Source: Bdellovibrionales bacterium
Lineage (GTDB): Bacteria; Bdellovibrionota; Bdellovibrionia; Bdellovibrionales; UBA840
Assembly (NCBI GenBank): GCA_020434605.1
Contig: JAGRAL010000057.1
Coordinates: 1 to 5,398 of the forward strand
Reading direction: 5' to 3'
DNA length: 5,398 nt
Position numbers and translations under genes: made by a program. The notes beneath the pieces are model-generated. The model did no database searches. It was not told the DNA's origin and saw nothing but the letters and a program-made list of their open reading frames with translations. Shown piece by piece: positions 1-5,398 of this stretch (positions within the stretch are counted from its first letter, which is position 1; each line of letters starts with the position of its first letter).

Positions 1-1100
1 GTGCCTGTGTATTAGCTGTTGAAGTAGACCCCTCTAGAATTAAAAAGAGACTTGAAACAAAATACATAGATGAAGTCGCTACAGATTTGGATGAGGCTTT
101 ACACAAAATAGAAAAATATAAAAAGAATAAAATAGCAAAGTCTGTAGCTATTTGTGGGAATATGGCTGAAGTGATTCATCAACTCTTAGCAAAAAATTTT
201 ACTCCAGATATTTTAACGGATCAGACATCGGCCCATGACCCTTTAGTTGGTTACATACCTGATGGTTATAGCCTAAAAGATGCTAATGAAATGCGAGAGA
301 AAAATCCTACACTATATGTACAAAAATCCAAAAAATCTATGGCAAAGCATGTGCAAGGTATGCTTGAGATGAAAAAGCGCGGAGCAATTACATTTGATTA
401 CGGAAATAATATTCGTGCAATGGCAAAAGACGCGGGGGTTGAGAATGCATTTGATATTCCAGGATTTGTTCCGGAATATATTCGCCCACTCTTTTGTAAA
501 GGAAGTGGGCCATTTAGATGGGTAGCCCTATCTGGGGATCCAAATGATATAAAGGTAACTGACGATGCTATTAAAAAACTATTTCCAGATAAAAAAGAAC
601 TTCATCGCTGGATAGACATGGCGAGAGAGAGAATAGCCTATCAAGGATTACCTGCAAGAATTTGTTGGTTAGAATATGGTGAACGAGCTAAAGCCGGACT
701 TGTTTTTAATGAATTAGTGGCAAGTGGAAAAGTAAAAGCACCTATAGTGATTGGGCGTGATCATTTAGACTGTGGAAGTGTAGCTTCACCAAACCGAGAA
801 ACTGAAGGCATGAAAGACGGCTCAGATGCAGTGGCGGACTGGCCAATATTAAACGCATTAGTAAATACAGCATGCGGAGCAACTTGGGTGAGCTTTCATC
901 ACGGTGGCGGAGTCGGCATGGGATATAGTCTGCATGCAGGTCAGGTAATTGTTGCTGATGGCACTAAAGAAGCTGCGGAACGTTTGCAAAGAGTATTAAC
1001 AGCTGATCCAGGTATGGGTCTTTTTAGACATATTGATGCGGGCTACGATGATGCGGCAAAAGTTGCCAAAGAGCGTGGTTGTAACTCGCTGTGGATATAA
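1..1100 (+). CDS. hutU: Urocanate hydratase (urocanase), C-terminal two thirds, cut by left window edge
   Basis: Urocanase (EC 4.2.1.49) converts urocanate to 4-imidazolone-5-propionate using tightly bound NAD+. It is a cytosolic enzyme and the second step of histidine degradation. The frame is open from base 3, and the first visible residues (AVEVDPSRI) are already urocanase-like, so the gene starts upstream and the TTG at 87 is internal. Visible family motifs, numbered from that TTG codon, are TDQTSAHDP (about 44-52, NAD-binding segment), IPGFVPEYIRPLFCKGSGPFRW (split across about 124-145), QGLPARICW (186-194) and DHLDCGSVASPNRETEG (225-241). The Cys in ARICW (bases 663-665) matches the active-site Cys410 of Pseudomonas putida urocanase, which implies about 190 residues lie off-window. 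The normal C-terminal block with HHGGGVGMGYS is present and the stop is TAA at 1098-1100. No frameshift or missing key residue is visible. hutI follows directly. The identification is secure; only the N-terminus is unseen. Confidence 0.97.
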   Translation, partial: ACVLAVEVDPSRIKKRLETKYIDEVATDLDEALHKIEKYKKNKIAKSVAICGNMAEVIHQLLAKNFTPDILTDQTSAHDPLVGYIPDGYSLKDANEMREKNPTLYVQKSKKSMAKHVQGMLEMKKRGAITFDYGNNIRAMAKDAGVENAFDIPGFVPEYIRPLFCKGSGPFRWVALSGDPNDIKVTDDAIKKLFPDKKELHRWIDMARERIAYQGLPARICWLEYGERAKAGLVFNELVASGKVKAPIVIGRDHLDCGSVASPNRETEGMKDGSDAVADWPILNALVNTACGATWVSFHHGGGVGMGYSLHAGQVIVADGTKEAAERLQRVLTADPGMGLFRHIDAGYDDAAKVAKERGCNSLWI

Positions 1101-2312
1101 ATGATAGTATTTAAAAATATTAAAGAAATTGTAAGTTTATCAGGGGTTGCAAAGAAGCTTGGAAAAAACATAAGCTCTGCTGATTTGGATATTATAGAGA
1201 ATGGTTGTATCGTAGAAAATAATGGCAAAATAGTTTGGATTGGTTCTTTTGATGAGCTTCCAAATAGATTTAAGAAATGTAAAACAATCTCTTTAAAACA
1301 AAAAACTATCCTACCTTCTTTTGTTGAGTGCCATACACATACTGTATTTGCAGGAAACAGATCGACTGAATTTGAACTTAGGCAACAAGGGGTTTCGTAT
1401 CAAGAAATTGCTAAGCGTGGTGGTGGGATTAAATATACCGTCGAAGAAACTAGAAAAGCAACAGAGGCCTCATTAAAGCGACTAGCGCAAAACTCTGCTA
1501 AAGATTTTCTTCGACAAGGAGTCACAACGCTTGAGATTAAAAGTGGCTATGGCCTTGATTTTAAAAATGAGGTTAAAATTTTAAAAACGGCAAAAAGTTT
1601 AAAAGGTCCCGATATTATAACGACATATCTTGGGCCGCATGCAGTTCCTAAAGAGCACAAGAATGCAGATGAATATATAAAGACTATTATTGCCGACTTA
1701 CCTAAAATAAAAAACTATGCAAAGCGAGTAGATATTTTTGTTGAGGGCGGATACTTTTCTATAGAACAAGCTAAAATGTATTTTAAAGCAGCTAATGCTC
1801 TAGGGTTTCAAATCGTGGTGCATGCCGATCAAATGTCAAGAACTGGGGCTTCTGTTTTGGCAGCAGAGCTTGGAGCATTGTCTTGTGATCATGTGATCCA
1901 TATTACAGATGATGACATACAAAGTTTGGCAGTATCTACAGTCACAGCTGTACTGCTTCCAACGTCAGATCAGTACTTACAAATACCATATCCTAAAGCT
2001 CGTAAATTATTAAATGCTGGGGTTCGTGTTGCATTGGCTACGGATTATAACCCAGGAACGTCCCCTACAAGAGATGTTTCGTATGTAGGAGTTTTAGCTA
2101 GAGTTGAGATGAAAATGCTATTACACGAGGTAATTGCTGCATATACATATAATGCAGCCTGCGCTCTAGGGCTAGAGAGCAAGGTTGGATCACTAGAAGT
2201 TGGTAAGCATGCTAATTTTGTGGTCGTAGAGAATTATCAAGATTTATTCTATCAAGTTGGATGGTCACCTGTAGAACAAGTATATAAAAATGGTAAACGG
2301 ATGAAGCTTTAA
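1101..2312 (+). CDS. hutI: Imidazolonepropionase, complete
   Basis: This metal-dependent hydrolase (EC 3.5.2.7) opens 4-imidazolone-5-propionate to N-formimino-L-glutamate, the step after HutU. It is 403 residues long, the usual size for the family. The amidohydrolase layout is intact: a short N-terminal beta part (about 1-70), a TIM-barrel core, and a C-terminal strand region closing with KVGSLEVGKHANFVV (361-375). Likely metal ligands are H78 and H80 in ECHTHTVFAG, H241 in VVHADQ, and D315 in ALATDYNPGTSP; the first three motifs and the last are diagnostic for HutI. Other family blocks are FELRQQGVSYQEIAKRGGGI (91-110), TTLEIKSGYGLD (142-153) and AAELGALSCDH (254-264). The ATG at 1101 abuts the hutU stop with no gap and has no clear Shine-Dalgarno sequence, so translation probably depends on ribosomes finishing hutU. 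The gene ends 4 bp from a convergent gene, so no further hut gene follows in this direction. Confidence 0.97.
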   Translation: MIVFKNIKEIVSLSGVAKKLGKNISSADLDIIENGCIVENNGKIVWIGSFDELPNRFKKCKTISLKQKTILPSFVECHTHTVFAGNRSTEFELRQQGVSYQEIAKRGGGIKYTVEETRKATEASLKRLAQNSAKDFLRQGVTTLEIKSGYGLDFKNEVKILKTAKSLKGPDIITTYLGPHAVPKEHKNADEYIKTIIADLPKIKNYAKRVDIFVEGGYFSIEQAKMYFKAANALGFQIVVHADQMSRTGASVLAAELGALSCDHVIHITDDDIQSLAVSTVTAVLLPTSDQYLQIPYPKARKLLNAGVRVALATDYNPGTSPTRDVSYVGVLARVEMKMLLHEVIAAYTYNAACALGLESKVGSLEVGKHANFVVVENYQDLFYQVGWSPVEQVYKNGKRMKL

Positions 2313-2316
2313 GTTA

Positions 2317-2904
2317 CTAGCGAACTAGCTCATCAATTAGATTTTGTACTTCCGGAGAGTTCCAATCCTGTAAACCAGTACTTTGAAACACTACGTTCAT
2401 ATTTTTATCCACTAAGAAGTTGGTTGGTAGGCCTTGAACATCTAGCAATATAGCAGCTTTTTTATCTGGATCAAAAAAAGTTGGAAATTCAATATTGTGC
2501 TTCTTCCAAAAGGTTTTCTTAAAACTTAAGGCGTCTTCTCGTTCGTCATCTAAATTAAGTGGGATGATTCGAAAATCGTCATCATCATACTTTTCAGATA
2601 GAGTTTGAAACATAGGTAGTTCAACTTGGCATGGAGCACACCAAGAAGCCCAAAATGAAATTAGTAATACTTTTCCTTTTAAGCTGTGGATTTGCTTGTT
2701 TTCTTTTTTTTCATTTTGATATGTAAAATCTGGTAACTCAGGTTTTATGTCTTCAACCACTAGTTTTCCTGTAACAGGAGATAAGTTAGGTGGAGTTTGC
2801 AAGAAAATATAGAGTCCAAGTACTACTAAGAAAGTAACAAATAGGAAAATACCTACGTAATGACGTTTTTGTTCAAGTATTTTTAAAAAAACCTCTGGTC
2901 TCAT
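2317..2904 (-). CDS. Membrane-anchored TlpA/ResA-like thiol-disulfide oxidoreductase
   Basis: This 195-residue protein has a short basic N-terminus (R2, K8, K13, R14), one hydrophobic segment at about 17-35, a linker to about 55, and then a TlpA/redoxin-type thioredoxin fold. The topology implied is a thioredoxin domain tethered to the outer face of the inner membrane; I see no signal peptidase site, so it is probably an anchor. The active site is WASWCAPC with redox cysteines C89 and C92, followed by the usual ELPMF. The cis-proline loop is GLPTNFLVD (158-166, P160). A segment at about 117-147 resembles the insertion typical of TlpA/ResA/CcmG proteins. Such proteins reduce disulfides in cytochrome c maturation or other envelope proteins, but no cytochrome genes are visible here, so the partner is unknown. 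The ATG at 2904 is the only sensible start before the membrane segment, although it lacks a good ribosome-binding site. The gene converges on hutI (4 bp) and diverges from the pilin-like gene (35 bp). Confidence 0.88.
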   Translation of the reverse strand: MRPEVFLKILEQKRHYVGIFLFVTFLVVLGLYIFLQTPPNLSPVTGKLVVEDIKPELPDFTYQNEKKENKQIHSLKGKVLLISFWASWCAPCQVELPMFQTLSEKYDDDDFRIIPLNLDDEREDALSFKKTFWKKHNIEFPTFFDPDKKAAILLDVQGLPTNFLVDKNMNVVFQSTGLQDWNSPEVQNLIDELVR

Positions 2905-2924
2905 GTTTTAAGTCTAGATATACT
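2896..2924 (+). promoter_or_regulatory. Weak candidate promoter for the pilin-like gene
   Basis: TATACT at 2919-2924 is a 5 of 6 match to the sigma70 -10 box. The hexamer 17 bases upstream (TGGTCT, 2896-2901) matches the -35 consensus at only three positions. Transcription would begin near 2931, leaving a leader of only about ten bases. The thioredoxin gene reads the other way from the same small gap, so its promoter must also lie here or inside the pilin-like gene. AT-rich sequence gives such matches by chance. Confidence 0.25.
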
Positions 2925-2930
2925 TTCTAC

Positions 2931-2936
2931 AGAGGT
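2931..2936 (+). promoter_or_regulatory. Ribosome-binding site of the pilin-like gene
   Basis: AGAGGT sits just upstream of the ATG at 2940, with the AGAGG core ending four bases before it, a slightly short but usable spacing. It supports the small gene being translated. It is also part of one arm of an inverted repeat (2891-2897 with 2930-2936), so it could be masked in a longer transcript. Confidence 0.6.
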
Positions 2937-2939
2937 CAA

Positions 2940-3140
2940 ATGAAACAACGAGGACAAGTTGCAGTTGAATATATCTTATTGGTTTCAGTGGCTGTTGTAG
3001 TTGCATTGATTATCACAACGGCTATGGTGTCTCGCGAATCAGGTAATGAGGGGTTTTTAATTAAAGCTTGGAGAGTGATGCTAGATACTTTGGGATCAGA
3101 CAAAGCAGATGATTTAGGTCCACCCTCAGAAGATCAATAA
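2940..3140 (+). CDS. Small Flp/class III-signal pilin-like protein (66 aa)
   Basis: The product begins MKQRGQVAVEYILLV. A short basic leader ending in glycine is followed by Q-V-A-V-E-Y and about 20 hydrophobic residues (about 11-31). This is the arrangement of prepilin-peptidase substrates: predicted cleavage after G5 puts Glu at mature position 5, and the following Tyr at position 6 gives the E-Y pair typical of Flp/Tad pilins. The same pattern is called a class III signal peptide in archaea and some bacteria. The mature product would be 61 residues, with a short polar, acidic tail (from about residue 52) and no cysteines, close to the 50-60 residues of Flp pilins. The ATG has an AGAGG ribosome-binding site 4 bases upstream. 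No prepilin peptidase, secretion ATPase or other tad gene is in view, so it is an orphan here. It could be a minor pilin, a structural pilin encoded away from its assembly genes, or a membrane protein unrelated to pili. The stop overlaps the convergent acyltransferase gene by 7 bp. Confidence 0.8.
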   Translation: MKQRGQVAVEYILLVSVAVVVALIITTAMVSRESGNEGFLIKAWRVMLDTLGSDKADDLGPPSEDQ

Positions 3141-3916
3141 ACGCCCTTAACATAAACATATTCACGTTTTCTTAGTTCTTCATGAATACTTAACTGCATT
3201 TTTTCTCGAATCTCCTGTGCGATTTCATGTACTAGGTCACTTCTATTGGCTGCACTTGGCTTGTATGGCAGTTGAATAGGTGGCAAGAATTTAATTTTCC
3301 ACTTTGCCGGTAAAGGTATAATATTTAAAGGCATCGGCAATACAATTCCTCGAAGAAACTTTGTAAACTTAAGTTTTTTTAAATTGATATGAGTTTCTTC
3401 TGCTCCCAGCACAATTACGGGGACAATAGTGGCTTGCTTTTCTAATGCGAGGCGGACAAATCCTCGTTTAAACTCTTGCAGAGTATATCTTTCTGTAGAG
3501 GATTTAAAATTGCCATGTTCTCCCTCAGGAAAGAGTACAACTAGTTCATCTTTGTCTAAAAATTTTTTTCCATTTTTTGTAGTAGCCTCTACAAACCCCA
3601 TTTTTTGTGCAGGAACTGCGGTAGCTTTAGTGATAAACCATAACGCATGAGTTAGAACTTTTGGTACACGATTCGTGTTGCGGTGAATTTCGTGGCCTAG
3701 TACAACCGCATCAAAACCTGAAAAACCAGAGTGGTTAGGAATAATCAGTGCGGCTCCAGTTTTGGGTATATGTTCAGCTCCCTCGACATCAACCCTTAAA
3801 TATTTACGAATGATTTCTAATAAGAGACGCGGAAGAACGCGATAAAGTAAAGTTTCATTAGGCAATTGTGCTAATTGGAATATCTTTTCTTTAGGTTTTT
3901 CAAAAAAGTTAATCAC
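3134..3916 (-). CDS. PlsC-superfamily (lysophospholipid/glycerolipid) acyltransferase
   Basis: This 260-residue protein carries the landmarks of the PlsC acyltransferase superfamily, which moves acyl groups onto (lyso)glycerolipids at the inner face of the cytoplasmic membrane. Motif I is IPNHSGFSGFD, with H62 as the likely catalytic base and D69 as its partner. The spacing is H-x6-D rather than the textbook H-x4-D, as in NHSGG-type members I associate with the MGAT-like branch. Motif III is VVLFPEGEHGNFK (126-138), followed by ERYTLQEFKRGFVRLALE (142-159) and IVPVIVLGAEET (164-175), a block well kept in that branch. No strong membrane helix is evident; residues about 20-40 could form an amphipathic membrane contact. 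The start is GTG at 3916: an in-frame TGA lies upstream with no other start between, and the nearby ATG at about 3931-3933 is out of frame. The exact substrate cannot be read from sequence. The gene is divergent from glpK, whose product is a lipid precursor, but a link is inference only. Confidence 0.85.
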   Translation of the reverse strand: MINFFEKPKEKIFQLAQLPNETLLYRVLPRLLLEIIRKYLRVDVEGAEHIPKTGAALIIPNHSGFSGFDAVVLGHEIHRNTNRVPKVLTHALWFITKATAVPAQKMGFVEATTKNGKKFLDKDELVVLFPEGEHGNFKSSTERYTLQEFKRGFVRLALEKQATIVPVIVLGAEETHINLKKLKFTKFLRGIVLPMPLNIIPLPAKWKIKFLPPIQLPYKPSAANRSDLVHEIAQEIREKMQLSIHEELRKREYVYVKGVY

Positions 3917-3936
3917 TCTGAAAGTATATTCATATT

Positions 3937-3963
3937 TTGAGATAAGTAATCAGCTTTTATAAG
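3937..3963 (+). promoter_or_regulatory. Candidate sigma70 promoter for glpK
   Basis: TTGAGA at 3937-3942 (5 of 6) and TATAAG at 3958-3963 (5 of 6) are separated by 15 bases, shorter than the preferred 16-18. This would give a leader of about 80 bases before glpK. A second weaker pair, TTGCAT at 3992-3997 and TGTAAA at 4016-4021 with an 18-base spacer, lies closer to the gene. The rest of the 136-bp divergent region between 3917 and 4052 shows no clear CRP-like or GlpR-like operator and no terminator. Confidence 0.35.
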
Positions 3964-4040
3964 GTATGAAATTAGTATCTGGGTGTATTACTTGCATTTT
4001 TTCATTGGCTAAGGCTGTAAAGCAATCTAATCTTTTTTGT

Positions 4041-4048
4041 AAGGGAGA
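4041..4048 (+). promoter_or_regulatory. Strong ribosome-binding site for glpK
   Basis: AAGGGAGA lies just upstream of the glpK ATG, with GGGAG ending five bases before it. It is the best Shine-Dalgarno match in the window. It decides the start at 4053 over the in-frame ATG at 3966, where the only AAGG ends a single base before the start codon. Confidence 0.8.
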
Positions 4049-4052
4049 TACC

Positions 4053-5398
4053 ATGAAAAACTATGTGTTGGCTATTGATCAAGGCACTACTAGCACTCGA
4101 GCAGCTATTTTAAACAATAATGGTGATATTATTGCATCGCACTCACAGGAGTTTCCTCAGATTTACCCACAGCCTGGCTGGGTCGAACACGATCCCGTTG
4201 CTATCTGGAAGACAGTAGAACTAAGTGTTGAACAAGCGATCGCACAAGCTCATAAAAATGGGCATGAAGTAAAAAATAGTATTTCATGTATAGGGATCAC
4301 AAATCAAAGAGAGACGGTAGCAATATGGGATAGAAAAACGTCTGACCCTATCTATAACGCTATTGTTTGGCAGTGTAGAAGGACAGCTGCATTTTGTTTG
4401 AAACATAAAAAAAGAGAACAGTGGATTAGAAAAAAAACTGGTTTAGTTTTAGATCCTTACTTTTCTGCGACAAAAATATCTTGGATACTTAAAAATGTAA
4501 AAGGCGCATTAGCTAAGGCTAAAAAATCTGAGCTTGCTGCGGGCACAATGGATAGCTTTTTACTTTGGAAACTAACGGGTGGAGAAGTACACGCGACTGA
4601 TGTTACAAATGCTTCTAGAACCTCACTCTATAATATTTTTTCAAATAAGTGGGATGCTGACTTGTTAAAATTTTTCTCTGTCCCCAAGGCTCTATTACCG
4701 CAAGTGCTGCCATCTAGCGGTGTATTTGGACTCACTAAAGGCTTACATTTTTTACCTGATGGAATTCCCATTTCAGGGATCGCTGGTGATCAGCAATCAG
4801 CGTTATTTGGCCAAGCCTGTTTTACAAAGGGTGAAGCCAAATGCACTTATGGGACAGGTTCATTTTTACTAATGAATACGGGTGATAAACCGGTCATGTC
4901 AAAACATGGAATGTTGACTACTATTGCTTGGCAATTGAAGGATCAGAAAAAAGTAACTTACGCCCTTGAGGGGAGTGCCTTTATCTGTGGGGCAGCTGTG
5001 CAATGGTTACGTGATAATATGGGCTTTATTGAAAAAAGTTCCCAAGTCGAAGACATGGCAAGAAAAGTAGATCATACAGATGGTGTGGAATTTGTTCCTA
5101 GTTTTACTGGTTTAGGGGCTCCATATTGGGATCCCGAAGCGCGCGCCATGATTTCTGGTCTGAGCCGTGGTTCTAAGCGGGAGCATATTGCAAGGGCCTG
5201 CTTAGAGGGAATGGCACTACAAAATGTTGATCTCTTAAAAGCCATGGAGAAAGATTTAAAGAAAAAAATGACGACTTTAAAGGTTGATGGTGGGGCTTCT
5301 GGTAATGATTTACTAATGCAAATTCAGTCAGATTTCTTGGGGAGAAAAGTCATAAGACCAAAACAAGTAGAAACTACAGTTTTGGGGGCAGCATTTTT
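4053..5398 (+). CDS. glpK: Glycerol kinase, missing about the last 50 residues at right window edge
   Basis: GlpK (EC 2.7.1.30) phosphorylates glycerol with ATP to sn-glycerol-3-phosphate in the cytosol. There are 448 codons in view out of a usual length near 500. The N-terminal FGGY phosphate-binding motif is LAIDQGTTSTRAAI (6-19). Likely glycerol contacts are R86 and E87 in GITNQRET, Y136 in LDPYFSATK, and D246 in GIAGDQQSALFGQ, the catalytic base (equivalent to E. coli D245). The second ATPase domain shows YGTGSFLLMNTG (266-277), FTGLGAPYWDPEAR (351-364), the FGGY signature GLSRGSKREHIARACLEGMA (369-388) and LKVDGGASGNDLLMQ (409-423). The E. coli FBP-binding loop (GGKGGTR) is replaced by GLHFLPDG, which puts a His at position 232. 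The start at 4053 matches the family N-terminus and has a strong ribosome-binding site. The frame is also open from an ATG at 3966, but those 29 codons look non-homologous. No glpF or glpD is visible. Confidence 0.97.
   Translation, partial: MKNYVLAIDQGTTSTRAAILNNNGDIIASHSQEFPQIYPQPGWVEHDPVAIWKTVELSVEQAIAQAHKNGHEVKNSISCIGITNQRETVAIWDRKTSDPIYNAIVWQCRRTAAFCLKHKKREQWIRKKTGLVLDPYFSATKISWILKNVKGALAKAKKSELAAGTMDSFLLWKLTGGEVHATDVTNASRTSLYNIFSNKWDADLLKFFSVPKALLPQVLPSSGVFGLTKGLHFLPDGIPISGIAGDQQSALFGQACFTKGEAKCTYGTGSFLLMNTGDKPVMSKHGMLTTIAWQLKDQKKVTYALEGSAFICGAAVQWLRDNMGFIEKSSQVEDMARKVDHTDGVEFVPSFTGLGAPYWDPEARAMISGLSRGSKREHIARACLEGMALQNVDLLKAMEKDLKKKMTTLKVDGGASGNDLLMQIQSDFLGRKVIRPKQVETTVLGAAF

Larger units (their letters stand above)
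2891..2936. repeat. 7-bp perfect inverted repeat bracketing the divergent start region
   Basis: ACCTCTG at 2891-2897 is the exact reverse complement of CAGAGGT at 2930-2936, separated by 32 bases. The pair encloses the start codon of the thioredoxin gene and most of the 35-bp gap to the pilin-like gene. The right arm holds the pilin-like gene's Shine-Dalgarno sequence and the left arm lies in thioredoxin codons 3-5. It may be an operator dyad, an RNA stem that hides the ribosome-binding site, or chance; 7-bp pairs at this distance are not rare. Confidence 0.35.

Noticed and set aside
87..89. TTG as the start codon of the urocanase gene
   Set aside because: The frame is open to the left edge and the 28 upstream codons encode urocanase-conserved residues (AVEVDPSRI). 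The N-terminal NAD-binding part would also be missing, so the gene is simply cut by the window edge.
1043..1228. A 61-codon minus-strand open frame across the hutU-hutI junction
   Set aside because: It lies opposite two well-conserved coding regions, has no recognisable domain and looks like a shadow frame.
2317..2328. Short hairpin CTAG-CGAA-CTAG between hutI and the thioredoxin gene as a bidirectional terminator
   Set aside because: The stem is only four base pairs, half of them A-T, and no T-run follows on either strand, so it is unlikely to stop transcription.
3429..3650. A 73-codon plus-strand open frame inside the acyltransferase gene
   Set aside because: It is antisense to the conserved FPEG region of the acyltransferase; its residues follow from that sequence and show no family features.
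3966..4052. A 29-codon in-frame N-terminal extension of glpK starting at the ATG at 3966
   Set aside because: The frame is open back to a TAA at 3960-3962, but the extension (beginning MKLVSGCITCIF) has no counterpart in glycerol kinases as I know them. Its start has no properly spaced ribosome-binding site, whereas the ATG at 4053 has AAGGGAG at good spacing and gives the normal family N-terminus.
1..5398. Mobile element, phage, CRISPR array, toxin-antitoxin or defence system
   Set aside because: No transposase, integrase, direct-repeat array or small paired operon of that kind is visible; all six genes are housekeeping or envelope types with similar base composition.

Overview
The window is about 5.4 kb of AT-rich bacterial DNA (roughly 38-40% GC by eye), tightly packed with six genes and almost no non-coding sequence. 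The proteins are ordinary bacterial chromosomal ones: histidine breakdown, a membrane-tethered thioredoxin, a pilin-like small protein, a lipid acyltransferase and glycerol kinase. I see no insertion sequences, phage genes, tRNAs, rRNAs or CRISPR repeats. The mix would fit an AT-rich Gram-negative of the Bdellovibrionota or a proteobacterial relative. That placement is an impression from protein flavour and gene mix, not a demonstrated assignment.

Layout: (1) 1-2312, plus strand: the C-terminal two thirds of hutU (urocanase), cut by the left window edge, followed with zero spacing by complete hutI (imidazolonepropionase). These are two consecutive steps of histidine degradation to glutamate. 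(2) 2317-2904, minus strand: a membrane-anchored TlpA/ResA-like thioredoxin that converges on hutI with a 4-bp gap. (3) 2940-3140, plus strand: a 66-residue Flp/class III-signal pilin-like protein, divergent from the thioredoxin gene across only 35 bp. (4) 3134-3916, minus strand: a PlsC-superfamily acyltransferase whose 3' end overlaps the pilin-like gene by 7 bp. (5) 3917-4052: a 136-bp divergent intergenic region with a possible promoter and a strong ribosome-binding site. (6) 4053 to the right edge, plus strand: glpK (glycerol kinase), lacking roughly its last 50 codons.

Only hutU-hutI is a clear functional unit. GlpK makes sn-glycerol-3-phosphate and the divergent gene encodes a likely glycerolipid acyltransferase, so a shared lipid theme is possible but unproven. 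I found no convincing new multi-gene system. The points most worth a second look are the orphan pilin-like protein with its inverted-repeat-flanked start, the H-x6-D spacing in the acyltransferase, and the regulatory residues of GlpK: a Firmicute-like His232 and no E. coli-like FBP loop.
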